From Mytilus californianus (Eukaryota > Mollusca > Bivalvia > Mytilida > Mytilidae): a stretch of DNA of 64,000 nucleotides. Positions within the stretch are counted from its first letter, which is position 1. Each line of letters starts with the position of its first letter. The notes below the pieces were generated by a model. That model had not been told where the DNA came from, made no database searches, and saw nothing but the letters and a program-made list of their open reading frames with translations. This document shows, piece after piece, positions 1 to 12,429 of this stretch. A program made the position numbers and the translations under genes. Location of the stretch: positions 109,179,640-109,243,639 of the forward strand of contig NW_026262712.1 of assembly GCF_021869535.1 (NCBI RefSeq), written 5' to 3'.

Positions 1-639
1 AGAAACAATAAAACATTTACAATCTTCAAATAACAAAATTCTTTTAAAGCGACATTAGCTACCTAGCTCATAGCAATCGAATTTACTTAAACTTTGAGAT
101 TTGCATGTGATATACTAAAACATTTCGGCTTGGTTTGAGATCCCCTTTTGGAGTTCATGCGATTCTCTAAGGTTTTTTACATTGATTTGTCGTATTAATA
201 ATGATTCTCTGTAACCACCAACCAAGTTGCGGCAAGCATGGTCTCCGATTTTTTTGAAATTTTGTTTGTTGGCAGCTATTAACAAACATATAAGAAATAT
301 ATTGACAACAAAATTGTTTATGTCCCCTTCGCCATGGTTACGGGTCCCTTTGGATATTGGCTAAAATTTAAGGTATAAAAATTACCATGCGCAGTTATCA
401 TGCACACATATCAATTTTGATGAATATTGTAACATTTGTTCATTAAAATATAACATTCAATTAGTTAGATAAAAGATGAAAAAATAATTCCAATGAAAAG
501 GGGAGAAGGTGGCAACACTGATTAGAATAAGGGAGTTTTCATTGTATTCGAAATGGCAATTTATAGGCATTTTGCATGAACTAATTGCGTACTTTTGCAT
601 TCACACCCATTTGCGTTGAAGTTATTAATATAAACTCCT
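1..639. other. AT-rich non-coding DNA with a repeat fragment
   Basis: No credible coding region. Roughly 50-170 resembles 36080-36175 in the same orientation: both contain a 'GCTCAT..CAATCGAAT' stretch followed by 'ACTAAA' and 'GAGATCCCC', so this is a dispersed repeat fragment. Nothing else is recognised. Confidence 0.4.
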
Positions 640-1095
640 CCAGTTCCAAAATTAACTTCGATAAAACAAAAGGTTTGTTTATTCGGAGGCTTAAGGGCAC
701 AAAACCAAGGTTAAAAAAAATTATCCTGGATCAAGGATAACATAAAAGCTTTAGGGGTGCACCATAGTTATAACATTAATAACAGTAAAATATGGGGTTC
801 CATAATTGGCAAGATAAAAAACTGTATTCACATTTGGAAAACAAGAAATTTAACTTACAGACGTAAAGTATTGATTAGAAAAAAACCATTAATACCTATT
901 TTGGGATACGAGGTTCAGATGAGGGGTATACCTAATGAGTTTGAAAAAGAAATAAACCCTTTTTTCTGGGATTTTGTTTGGGGCTCTAAAGTCAGCCTTG
1001 TCGACAGAAAATTATGTTGTCTAGATGAAAGCTTAGAGGGGATCAGAATGATCAGTTTGGAAAGTTTCATAAAAACCAAATTATATTTTGCTTGA
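640..1095 (+). pseudogene. LINE ORF2 fragment (post-RT region), first half
   Basis: The open frame from about 757 to 1095 reads as the region downstream of the reverse-transcriptase core of an L1/Tx1-like LINE. It has 'WKTRNLTYRRKVLI', then 'GYEVQMRGIPNEFEKEI', 'FFWDFVWG' and 'RKLCCLD', a series I recognise from bivalve LINE ORF2 proteins. Upstream, 640-756 continues the same protein in another frame (NFDKTKGLFIRRLKG-like) with a stop and frame changes, so the copy is dead. It ends abruptly after 'SFIKTK'. The following part of the protein reappears near 3925 on the same strand, so the two are probably one element split by an insertion. Clade assignment is from remembered sequence character only. 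Confidence 0.6.
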
Positions 1096-1104
1096 TTTTA
1101 TAGT

Positions 1105-1560
1105 GATTCGTTTGACGTGGCTCGGTACTTGTACATCCCGTCATTGTGTTGTTGTGCTATGGTAAATTTTTTTATTCTTGTCTTTCGTTTTTGCTAATGT
1201 GCTTTGTCTATATGCCTTTTTGTTTGTCTTTGATGACATATTTGCTTGTTTTTGTAGTGATTAAGATTATAGCACAATGTTGACTGCTGTATCCTTATTT
1301 TTGACATCTTTACCTATTATGTCGGTTTGTTTTGTTCACACATCGTTGTCAATATAATTGAATTTTATGCGACTGTCATACAAGTGAGAGGTTTAGCTAG
1401 CTACAAAACCAGGTTTAATTTACCATTTTCTACATAAGAAAATGCCTGTACCAAGTCAGGAATATGAAAGTTGTTATCCATTCGTTTGATGTGTTTGAGC
1501 TTTTGGATTAACTTTCCGTTTAGAATTTTCCTCGGAGTTCGGCATTTTTGTAATTTTACT
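1105..1560 (+). repeat. 3' region of the dispersed RT family
   Basis: The block around 1380-1480 ('GAGAGGTTTAGCTAGCTAC' .. 'CTGTACCAAGTCAGGAATAT') matches 24625-24700, which lies 3' of the RT fragment at 23632. It also matches the reverse complement of 15660-15770. I read it as a detached 3' untranslated region of that retroelement family. There is no coding potential. Confidence 0.5.
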
Positions 1561-2283
1561 TTAAGTATAGAAGTTTAGGAAGTCCAACACAAAGTTGGAA
1601 TGCAATTGCCAAATACTGGCTAAAACACTTTGACAAAACATTTGGTATAGGATATTTTATATGTACCTGTAAAGATCTAAATATAATTTAAATAAAGTAT
1701 ATCACAAATGTTTACCTAAAGGCGGTTACTGCATGGTGTGAACATTATAGTAAAATGACCGAACGTTAAACAAGTTGCTTTCTTTAAAAAAAAGAAAAGC
1801 AATACGTGAACCTAAGACCGCTGACTGCCGGGTCACCAAAAGATTGTTGCTGAATTTGTGTTTGCTTTTGAATTGAAATAATTGACTGTGATTAGAAGTC
1901 AGTTGAAAGTGCATATTTACATTTACTATTTGAATATACATTTTAAAGCTACACTATTTTATTTAGTACTTGGGAATGTATATAATTTTCCAATGATTAA
2001 TTGTATAGATAAATCTAAAGTCCAATTTCCATGTGCAATGAAACCTGTGGCATGCAACTGATTGGGACATCTTATAAAGATACCTTTTTTGGTCTAATAA
2101 AACATCTCAAATTTTAAGGATTTCCTGATTTTACATAAATCAATTCAAATATTCTACAGGGAAACTTGGTTTTGCCGAAGAATATCTTAATTTAGAAATT
2201 TTATGAATACCTGTACATACCCTCAAAATAACCAATTTATATAAAAAGGTATGTAGATATAAAAAGATACCAGGATTAAAATG

Positions 2284-2330
2284 CTGTTCGCCAGACGCCA
2301 GTCTACAAAAAAGCATCAGTGACACTCGAA
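2284..2330 (-). ncRNA. Decayed hammerhead-ribozyme motif
   Basis: The minus strand reads CACTGATGC, a short stem II region, then AGACTGG. This aligns with the intact hammerhead at 12441-12490, but the CUGAUGA box ends in C and the GAAA box is lost. It should be inactive. Seen by comparison within the window. Confidence 0.45.
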
Positions 2331-3924
2331 TGAAAAAAGTTAAAAGGCCAAATAAATTGCAAAGTTAGACAATCCTTAGCTTTTCGAAAAGGTCAAAGTT
2401 TATCATAGGACAGTGACTCAAAAAAGAAACAAAAGAGAAACAGCTAGAGGTCAGAATACCGTAAGTAATGATGACCGTGCATGAAAGTCACATGTCAATC
2501 TCTTACAGACGTGTCCTAAATTTAGATAAGAAAAACGAAAATGCGCATTCACGAGTGAAATTAGTATTATTGGAATTTTTGAGAACGCAAACCGATAGTG
2601 TGCGTTTGAAATGTGATCTATAATATGAATGAATCAAGACGTGTAGGATTGTTGGGCAACACAGTGAATACAATTTTAAAAACCGTACCATAGTACAAAT
2701 ATGTAGATGTTATAAGGTTAAACTATTAAAACAAACAAACAAAAATAGAATGGAAATTTTATAATAAACATACGTTCCTGTTTTTCCGAAAAGTTTTAAA
2801 ATATATACATGTAGTATCAATAAACACAACCGTCAAGTATTTACGGACGGACAGTTTATTTTTCAAATGAATCTATTTTTAAATTCTATCATTCCACTAT
2901 ATGAATAGATTACTATACAAAATATAAGCAAAGACTTATAAATCAACTTGAAAACACACGAGTATTTTTTATTCACGACCGTTTAAAATTTAAATATTTA
3001 ATTAATTTATCTTACTTTCCGTTTTATGGATATATTACAATACAAACAAAAATAACAATTACTTTTAAAACCTTACTAAAACGGTAGGAAATAATTAACG
3101 TAGAAATATAATTATTATTGTTTATCAACATTTTTTTTGTATGATGCAAGGATTTATTCAGATTTAATTATTATGCATGTTTCATTTACAAATGAATATT
3201 TAAAAATACCAAAGCAGAGCATTTTGTCATATAAATACTTATTTCTTAATTGCAACTGTGAAAATATTCTGACTTCAATTTAATATTTAGTTTCTACAGA
3301 AACATAAATACAGTATATATTTTGTATATATTTCTTTGATTTCTATTGAATTAATTAAATTGAATACTTTTGATAATAATATTATCTTTCTGTTTTCCGA
3401 TCTAATATACACATTTAAACCAGAATGTTCTCTCCTTAGTCTATGATGAAAATAAAAACGTGGTTAAATCTTCAGACATAATTAGTTTACATGTTATCAT
3501 GACAAAGCACAATACCACGTAATAATTGACCTAGATACACACAGTGTACAGGGGTCGTTTTAAAACAAATATAATTGCGTTGTCATAATACTTGTTTAGA
3601 AACTTTTACATCAACGCGCTTATAAACATTCACATTATTAAAAACACATATGTTTTGTGAAAAGGCAAAAAGGTTCTTATATTTAAACGACATATTGACA
3701 GCAACCAAGCCTTATTGTTTACTTTCCAATTTACTTTGATGGCGTAATGTCACGTGGTAGCCTAGTCATAGAGGGACCGTATCAAAGACGTAGATAACTA
3801 CCTGTATAATTGATCGAAAACTTTCGAGACTTTCCGAGAATTTTATTCCGACTTCCGGCCGAGAGATATCGAGTGGCCCATAGACACAACCAAAACTCGA
3901 CAATATATAAGTGAGGGGTTCACG

Positions 3925-4615
3925 CAAAAACTACCATTCTTAAAAAGAATATATTTGGTAACAACACTGTGAAATGGAAAGAGAAACCTTTGTTCTTCCC
4001 TTCCTTTACCAAGAGTCATATCGCCAAAATAAAAGATGTTTGGAATATCGAAACGGAAACCTATAGTAATTAAATAATATTTGATAAACTAATAGATAAA
4101 CGTAGTTGGATATGCGAATACATTCTAATAAAGAAATCAATCATTGACGATTGCATTAACGAACTAAGAAGCGTCATTAGTAATCCAACAAATTTGAAGC
4201 ACATAAAAAAATTCAGAATAACAAAATGTATGATGTGGAAAGAAAATTTATTCTCCCAGAAAAAAAATCAATTAAAATCATTACAAAAAATACTAAATAA
4301 ATGTACTAGTGCAAAATATGAAATTAAATAGGATAGAACATTTAATACGGAACTAGACTGGCAATCAGTTTGGAAAAAGCTTCACAAGTTGCCTGTATCA
4401 AACAATATTTCCAATTCCAATGGAAATCACTTCATAATATACATTATACTGAATTCAAATTGTACCAAATGCTAAAGTCTGATGGCCTATGTAACTTATG
4501 TGACAATTTTTTTGAAACCCAAGAGCATCTATTCTATTATTGTTATAAAATTCAAAACATCATTGAAGAAATAAAAATATTGCTATCTCTGTGCATAGTA
4601 TGGAACATAGAATAA
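3925..4615 (+). pseudogene. LINE ORF2 fragment (C-terminal region), second half
   Basis: Translation across frames gives 'KWKEKPLFFPSFTKSHIA', 'DKLIDKRSWICEYI', then 'FQFQWKSLHNIHYTEFKLYQ' and 'DGLCNLCDNFFETQEHLFYY'. These are the C-terminal part and the terminal Cys-His knuckle (C-x2-C..H) typical of L1/Tx1-type LINE ORF2 proteins. Stop codons (near 4068 and 4330) and frame changes show it is inactive. It follows the protein order of the 640-1095 fragment after a gap of roughly 70-90 residues. Only the last part (4370-4615) is an uninterrupted frame. Confidence 0.6.
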
Positions 4616-4654
4616 TGTCTCCCTTGAAATATTATCTGTCTGACAAAGTTACAT

Positions 4655-4684
4655 ATGAAATAGTGTCTGCGGACACTATTTCAT
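4655..4684. repeat. 13-bp perfect palindrome with 4-base loop
   Basis: ATGAAATAGTGTC is followed by TGCG and its exact reverse complement. A third copy of the same 13-mer starts at 4687. The DNA or a transcript could form a stable hairpin. It sits just beyond the end of the LINE fragment and before a tandem repeat. Confidence 0.7.
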
Positions 4685-4799
4685 AATGAAATAGTGTCCT
4701 TGTCCATGAAATTTTGTCACCTCCTTAAGTTTTGAACAATATTTCAATTGTGGGTTTGATGATAAAATAAAAAGCTCAGAAATAGGAATTGAAGTAGTT

Positions 4800-5140
4800 C
4801 TGCTTGTTTCAAGAAATATTAGCTATGGACCCACCTTGCAATTTCAATATGGTGGCTTTTTCCAAGATGGCCACCATAAAATATCAAAATTAAAATATAT
4901 CACTTATGAAAGGTCAAATTCAAGGCCAAATTTGGCATGGAAGTAATGCGGGGTGTTTCGAAAAATATAAACTATGGACCCGCCTTGAAATTTTAATATG
5001 GCGTCTTTTTCCAAGATGGCCCTCTCAAAATATCAAAATCAATGAATATCACTTATACGAATTCAAATTTGGAATGTTAGTAGTGCTAGATGCTTCGAAC
5101 AATATTACCTATGGATCCGAGTTGAATTTAAAAACGGCGG
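4800..5140. repeat. Diverged tandem repeat, about 140-150 bp period
   Basis: Three units begin near 4823, 4972 and 5109 with 'CTATGGA(C/T)CC', followed by 'TTCCAAGATGGCC' and 'AAAATATCAAAAT'. Units are well diverged. There is no convincing coding content; the short frame at 4906-5172 follows the repeat. Confidence 0.65.
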
Positions 5141-5159
5141 TTTATATATGGTTACAAAG

Positions 5160-6560
5160 TGTTTTGTTTTGACGAACCTTCAGTAAAACTAAGTGCCCTA
5201 TGATACCAAGTGTATGCAATATTTTTATACTAAAGCCAAACATCAAAAGATTTGAGAAGAAAGTATAGAAAATCGTAACTACGGTACCATTCTTACAGAA
5301 ATGTAGTCTACAACGAGGAATCACGTATAGATACTGGTGTTGTTCCAATATTTAAGCTAGACTTACAAGAATGAAAACATCTCGACTCAAAACGTTTTCT
5401 TTATGATCAGGTAGAAGAGGAAATAGTTATTTCCTAAACAAAATTGCAGTAATCTGAGGCTTGCCATTATCAAGGCAGTTATTTACTTTTTCTATTTGAT
5501 GATTATTTTATTGTTGCAATTAAACAGGCAACCGCAACAATCTGCTTGTATGACAACGATACGTGAATAAGGTGCATATACAGGTAGTTCAAAAAGACAT
5601 GATGTAGGCAAAAGTCATTTCAACAGTCATCAAAAACATTAGTTGATTATCGTTTTGGGCAAATATTCAGATGTAGTCGAATTATGCCATTGGGGCAAAT
5701 ACGACGCCATCCATTTCGAAGTTACTTCTGTTTTATTCTTCTTTAATACTGCATTCAACTCAATAAGAACCATCGCTTCAATGTATATGACTCTTCTACT
5801 GGATTCTAGGACCAGTAAAGGAGGTACTAAATGACAAAATGTACAGTTTACATTAGTCGTTTATGTATGATCTAATTATCAATTTATCTTCAGTAGTAGA
5901 AGATTCCATCTATGAAACATTCAGTATTGAATATGTTCCGCGAATCCTGGTGGTTTTACAACAGCAGCCGTGGACAATATTTACAACAACAGGAGTTCAA
6001 CTACGGCTTTTTTCAGCATTTTGTTAGTCTAACTTGGCTAACTCGTCATAACCTAATGCTTTGAAATATATTCATTTCTTTCATATTCTCTGATACTTTG
6101 TCATATATATTACGCGCCAGCACAACTGTTCGTATTATTGCTATAACTTAGTAACCAATAATATTAGTATAGAATAAGATTAATCCTAGCACTAACCAAA
6201 TATAACCATGCGTTTCATACTTAAATCTAGTAATAACCGTTTTATAGACATGCACCCTGTCGATTGTCTATTCAGAAATACATGTATGCCAACCTGGTAC
6301 AATTAGTCAATTGTGCAACTCTATCCTTACATGGTATACATAGATTAACAAAATGATAACTCAGATGGCTTGAAAATGATGTTAATGAAAATATAAAATA
6401 TGTCCGGACATCATTCTACACACACGTAGAACCAAAACAAATGGCCATCCGCCTTTCTATATCAGTCCGCATTGAACAATGTTTCAGGAAGAGTTCAAAT
6501 CTGTCACAACGATTCGACTTTCCATGAATACAATCAAGCAATGTGTTAATTGTTTTCCGA
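5160..6560. other. No recognised feature
   Basis: AT-rich sequence with only short frames that match nothing I know. No repeat partner was recognised elsewhere in the window. Confidence 0.3.
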
Positions 6561-6563
6561 CAA

Positions 6564-6655
6564 TTGGCAACAGCAGACAAACGATTGATCACAAGTGATA
6601 ATTGATACATGTCTCGATTATCACATGTGATCAATCGTTTTTCTGCTGTTGCCAA
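6564..6655. repeat. Long hairpin, 39-bp arms
   Basis: 6564-6602 and 6617-6655 are inverted copies with 37 of 39 positions matching by eye, separated by 14 bases. The arms begin TTGGCAACAGCAGA and end CTGCTGTTGCCAA. The size is compatible with a small foldback element or a structured RNA precursor; the sequence alone does not decide. The frame at 6416-6682 running through it is probably incidental. Confidence 0.7.
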
Positions 6656-6689
6656 ATCGGAATAGTGGAAATGGGCAAACATATTTTAG

Positions 6690-7677
6690 CACAACAAAGA
6701 GTAGTTTTGCTTCAGTTATTCATGTAGGAATGGCATTGTTGAGAACCTTATGTGATTGGTTAGAAAACAGTTTTTGAACAAGTGTTCAATCAAGGAAACA
6801 TAGTACTTCATGAACAGCAGATTCTTTTTAGAGGCTCTCATGCATCATGAACAAGACATTTCCATGAGGTTACAGTAGGAGTACTTCTCATTCTTATACA
6901 AAAATCCTAGCATAATTTTTACTGAAGAACGAGACCCTGGTAAAAACTATGTAACATTCAAAGAATGGAGTTAGAAGGGGAAATTATGTCCACTTAACCA
7001 CAACCAGCATAAACAATAAGAGTCCCTTTTCATCAAAACTACTAAGGGGTCAACACATGTGTTCCAGAAGGGGGTGTAGTTTCTGGCCAATTTTTGTGCT
7101 ACTCATTGCAAGTTGAAAATCGGTGATGAGTTGTATTTATTGATCATCTTGATCCAGAGTCTAGGAAAACGATAGGAATGTGGCAAGTATAAGTGGAACA
7201 TATAAATCATTATTTGTAACTCAGATGGTACACAGTCAAACAAATCTTAAAGGCGTCCTAAAACGTTCGAATATTTCCATTTATGGGATCTTTGATTAAA
7301 TTGTCTTGCAAGCAGCATCGATGTATCATGGAAACACAATCCTTAGAACCCCATCTGAACTGCAAAAAGCAATTCGACGAAAGAAATGAATATCAACAGA
7401 GCCTTGTCTTAGTTTAGTTCATTTTCACTTTTTGGCGGCCATTTTGAAATTATCCGCCGTTTCAAAAAAAAAAGTTTTAAAGTCTAATATACCGCCATGC
7501 CTTTCGCAAATTTCGCCAATTTACAGATCTAACATTGTTTGGCTAATGTTTAGACGAGTTGTATATACAGAATGTACACAGCCATGTATCACCATCACTG
7601 CTGGTGATCCGATGGATAAATCTGTTGTAGAGTTGTCACTGGTTCAGACGTACTTATATATGTATATATACATATAT
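6690..7677. other. No recognised feature
   Basis: AT-rich, with no frame I can assign. A short (AT)-rich simple repeat lies around 7650-7680 at the edge of the tandem duplication. Confidence 0.3.
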
Positions 7678-8582
7678 AAAAGTCTAAATTGAAAACAACG
7701 TTCAAACCTATGATTGCGTTGGATAAAAACCGCAATTTTTATACGTGTTCATGTAAAACAAATTTCTTGGTAGAGGGGTCTAAATACAGCACAAAAAACA
7801 ATTTCCAAAAGACCAAAAAAAGTGAAAAAGTCTATTTTAACAAAACGCATTTGACTAACAGGTCGAACAACTGATGTTCTTAAACCCTGCTGACTGCCAT
7901 TGGCGATTGCCAAATAAATTGATCACCAGATTTAACGAAATGGATCTTAATATTAATTTAATACCAAACAGAAAACAATAAACTTGTGGAAAAGATGGTA
8001 TACCACAAACATGAGGTGCAAAAATTTGTACACAATATCCGGATTTCGACAATAAATGTCTCTTCAGTGATGTTAGGGATCGATACCGAATTTGTAAGGC
8101 CATATAATTTACCTCAGTTTAGGATAGACTCTTGAATTTTAAAGAGTCGAAATAGGATGAACGGATCATATAAACCCGAAGGAAAATATAATACAAGCCC
8201 AAACGAAAAAATATATAAAAGTCTAAATTGAAAACAACGTTCAAACCTATGATTGCGTTGGATAAAAACCGCAACTTTTATACGTGTGCATGTAAAACAA
8301 GTTTCTTGGTAGAGGGGTCTAAATACAGCACAAACAACAATTTCCAAAAGACCAAAAAAAGTGAAAAAGTCTATCTTAACAAAACGCATTCGACTAACAG
8401 GTCGAACAATTGATGTTCTTAAACCCTGCTGACTGCCATTGGCGATTGCCAAATAAATTGATCACCAGATCTAACGAAATGGATCTTAATATTAATTTAA
8501 TACCAAACAGAAAACAATAAACTTGTGGAAAAGATGGTATACCACAAACATGAGGTGCAAAAATTTGTACACCATATCCGGA
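7678..8582. repeat. Tandem duplication, 539-bp period
   Basis: 7678-8102 and 8217-8582 are direct copies that differ by few bases. Both start 'AAAAGTCTAAATTG', share 'TTCTTGGTAGAGGGGTCTA', and contain 'GACTGCCATTGGCGATTGCC'. Each copy keeps matching open frames on both strands (plus 7689-7874 and 8228-8413; minus 7855-8103 and 8394-8588). Conserved frames on both strands argue against either being a selected protein. Spacer 8103-8216 separates them, and an (AT)n run (about 8586-8606) follows the second copy. Probably a mussel satellite or array fragment. Confidence 0.75.
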
Positions 8583-8606
8583 TTTCATATATATATATAT
8601 ATATAT

Positions 8607-11600
8607 TTATGTAATAACTTGTGCCTGTATTATAGTTATAGTTATCATTTGAATATAGAAGGCAAACTTTGAACTAGTTTATTGTTTACACCTTTATTTA
8701 CCAACAATCGCCATTATCTATATAAGTTAATTTTATAGTTTATATTTTATACATATTTATATTACATACTACATAACTGTATTACTTTTTGGATAAAGTA
8801 TTTTACTCACCACAGATTGTGTTTCTTTATAAGTACACATACATTTATTTCACAAATAATCCTCATTCGAAAACTCTAAAGTGTTTGAAGCACGTGTCCT
8901 GTAGATGTCAATATCTAACAGGCTTACATCGACTTCATTTGAACTTTGGTGGATAGTTGTCTCATTGGCAATCATACCTCATCTCCTTATTTTTATATTT
9001 AGCCGGGAACACAATTTAAATGACAAAAGATTTCATAATTGGTTGTCTTTTATTTACACGAGATAGGATTTGAACTTTAAACAATGAAAATGGTTTAAAG
9101 AAAGAACAACAAATAAATTAACAGTTATACATATTTTTATAATTGTTTTTAAAAAGGATAAATTTATATGAAAAGGCAAGATTTCAAGGTGTGTAGAATA
9201 CAGTAACTAATTGAAAACAGATGCTGGTTTTCATATTGAATATACTATTTTTTTCACCCATTTGTATTTTCCTTGGCGAATGGGATAGATATGTAAAATA
9301 AAAGCAGGGACACCTCTGTCAGCTGCCCTAGACTGCTTAGTGTTTATGTATCCAGGTGATTTGAAATTAAAGATATTATTCACCAAAAAATATATACAGA
9401 ACATATACATGTCCATTCTAGTGCAAATTATGTTAACATTTTATCGTTATAGTATGAAGATTCTATTTCTAAGTAAAACAAGTAATTATTTGCTCATTGT
9501 ACATTATACATCACTCCTGCTATACAATATAAAACAAAATGTCTTTTGATGAACACATTAAAGAATTTTATTCGCATAATATCTAAATACAATAAACATT
9601 TAAATGAAATAATGGTTTCTTTAAAAATATAATTAGCTAGTAGTCTTTGATATTAAAAAAAAATGAAGGAATAGACAACCTGGGACTGTATTATTTATGT
9701 AAGTCCCAAATTGTGCGACAAATTGTCATTAAATAAATAAATAAAAGATAAATAAATAAATGAACTGTAAAAAAAAAAAAACTTCACTTTGTAAAGACAT
9801 AGAATAAACTGAGTTATGCTATTGTTTTAGAAACTACATTCTGCAGTGGCATCGTATATATTGGGTTCTACCATTGTGCTAGAAACTTCACTTTATAATG
9901 ATTTTTCTCCCTTTCTGCGTTTTGGGTTTTATTTTAAGAACTATAATAGATAGAGATATACTTTCAGAAAAACAGATCAACGAGGAAAGAGTTTAAATAC
10001 GTTGACATAACTGAAATTGTCATTGCCGTTCTTGAAAAATTTAATAAGTAAAGAGAGGCAATATGCAGCTTAAATGAGCTTAAAGATAAGATTTATCAAT
10101 GGTTTAACATTGCTAAACTTGTGACTATACTTTCTTTAGCAGTTATTGCCCGAAAAGATTTGTTTTAGGTAAATTTTGAGATTTTACAATGAGTTTAAAA
10201 ACTATAATAGATAGGGAGAAAATGTGAACACCAAGATAAAATCTACATTAAAAAAGTAAGTTTTGCAGAACACACAATGTATTTGTTTTATAGAAGGAGT
10301 TTTTTTTTATATTATCCACAGAATACAAAAGTAGCAATTGAGCGGAATTAGAGTAGTTTCATTAGCTAGGGAAGGACCATTCTATATTTAGTGATGGAGA
10401 TAAGGGATGCTGAATGGAATGAATGTGATGGTGTCTAGAACTGACTGTTCTATACATTCAGATGCACATACGATTTGAAAAAAGAAATAGGTGTGTACAC
10501 AACAGAAAATATTTTTTCGACAAAAAAAAATATGAAATAAGTAATCCAGCCTTATAGCGAGTAAGCATGATTATTATGTTCATGAAAAACGTCTTGCCCA
10601 AAAGACCAACCCTAACCAAAGGAATAAATTGGTCGTTCTCTAAGCAATTTTATTCGTTTCGCCTTGTTTTGTAGATTCAAAGGACTTGTCTTAAATATAA
10701 CATTTGATCTTTTGTGAAGAGTTGTCTCATTGGCAATCATACCACATTTATTTTTGTTTTTGAATTTTTAATCAAACCCTCGTGTTTTCAACCTTGAAAT
10801 TAAATTTTCCATATAATTAACTATTCTGGATTATGCAGATTATGCATGTGTACAATTAAGTCAGTGTAATACTTTAATTGTACATACAATGTGTGTTCTT
10901 CAAAGGGATTACTAATTTATAGGAAACTGTATTATTGCATGGCAACTTTCCAATATAAATAAATGGTTGCTAGGTACTTTTACACTATAAACGAATAGTT
11001 GCTAAGGACTAGTGTGATGACATTTACCCCTGACACTGGTCTAGGTAATAATCACTAGAGTCCTGAATCAAAACATATATGGTTACTAGGTTCTTTTGAA
11101 ACAAATAAGGGTGGTTGCTAAGTACTTTTGACAAGACCTTGAATTCTTTCTGTTGACCTGTAAACAAAACAGAGGCTTTAATCATCCTGTACATTTTTCT
11201 CACGTATTGTTTGCTTCTTTCTATTATCTGTTCTTTCAAAATCCAATTGATATATGCAAGGTCAAAGGTAAAGGTCATGTTTGAACTTTGACCTTGAGTT
11301 TAATTGAATGTCATTTAATGGTCAATAATTTTCACATCATAATCATTTAATAGTAATTACTGTTTTCGGGTAATCTAATTAACATGGTCGAATTTCTGAA
11401 GAAAAAAACAAAAATGACACATTTTGGTTTCCATAGCAACCATCCTAGCACCCTGAATCTCAAATATTTTGTTGCAAATTATTGACTTGAAACATTGATA
11501 CTTTATATTTATTACCACAACTTAAATGGAGGTGGATGCGAAAATGTATATTTTGTTCATGCTAAATGTGTATAATTTGTCATCACAAATACAAAGAAAA

Positions 11601-11804
11601 ATGACCTCTGCTCCTACGGTTGTGACAATATTCAGCCGACATATTATATATATATGACATTGATGTTGTATTTGTTAATTATCAGGTTTCTGAAAAATAT
11701 TAACAAATATCATGAAATAAAATCTGGTTCTGCTTCAGAATTCATACAAAGTAATTAGTTAACAATTGTAAAGAATTATAAAATATTATATACATATTTT
11801 CACC
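8607..11804. other. AT-rich non-coding DNA with repeat ends
   Basis: Short reverse-complement stubs of the Mytilus 'GCCAATGAGACAACTCTCC' repeat occur near 8950-8990 and 10705-10750. An (AAATA)n run at about 9732-9765 follows a possible LINE 3' end. From 10930 to 11130 a loose repeat of 'GGTTGCTAGGTACTTTT' recurs at least three times. No gene is recognised. Confidence 0.4.
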
Positions 11805-12425
11805 AACTATGATGTCGTTTCCTTAAATTGCTCATAACTTACTGGTCCAATGTTTAGTAAAAAGTTTGTATGAAGAGGCGAGCAAATTTAGGGAAGGTTT
11901 CAAAATATACAGGTTTCATTTTTTGTTGTTGCCCTCTTAACACTTTGTATTTTAGATTTTATTATAACATGATAGCTCTCTTTCCAATATGTTAATCTTT
12001 ACATCTGATTTATATTTTGCGTCAAAATAAAAACCTTTCTCCTTCTTACTATTAAATTGTTTTTATCAAACGGTATGTATAAATCCTAGATGCTCTAAAG
12101 AGCCTGTGTCGCTCACCTGCAACTTCAACAATGGCAACTTTTTAGTTACAATCAACCAAAAAGGAGAATAACTCTGAAGAGTTAACTGACAATTTCAGTC
12201 ATGTTGACATATTTGTAGATCATATCCTGCTGATCATTTTTACTTCTTCAAGTTTTTATATTTCTATTATGGTTTTCAAGATAATAGGCAAATAACGCAA
12301 AACATGATAATAATTATTAGTAAAGAGCAATAACTCAAATAACGAGTCGACTTAAGATTTCGGCCAAAGATAATCTGAACTACTTGACCTAATTTAACCA
12401 AACTTGGTATCATCAATGGGATATT
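11805..12425. repeat. Dispersed repeat, copy 1 of 2
   Basis: Matches 39460-40000 in direct orientation: 'TGTTTCCTTAAATTG' type starts, 'GAGGCGAGCAAAT', then 'CTCTAAAGAGCCTGTGTCGC' and 'GAGTTAACTGACAATTT'. The central 'GAGCCTGTGTCGCTCACCTG' block is widespread in bivalve genomes (my recollection). Non-coding. Confidence 0.65.
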
Positions 12426-12429
12426 TAGT

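Larger units (their letters stand above)
1096..3924. other. 2.8-kb stretch separating two halves of a LINE
   Basis: Non-coding and AT-rich. It contains a reverse-transcriptase-family 3' region (1105-1560) and a decayed hammerhead motif (2284-2330). The rest (about 2350-3900) shows no recognisable gene. It lies between collinear parts of a LINE ORF2, so most of it was probably inserted after the LINE, perhaps in more than one event. No target duplication was found. Confidence 0.4.
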
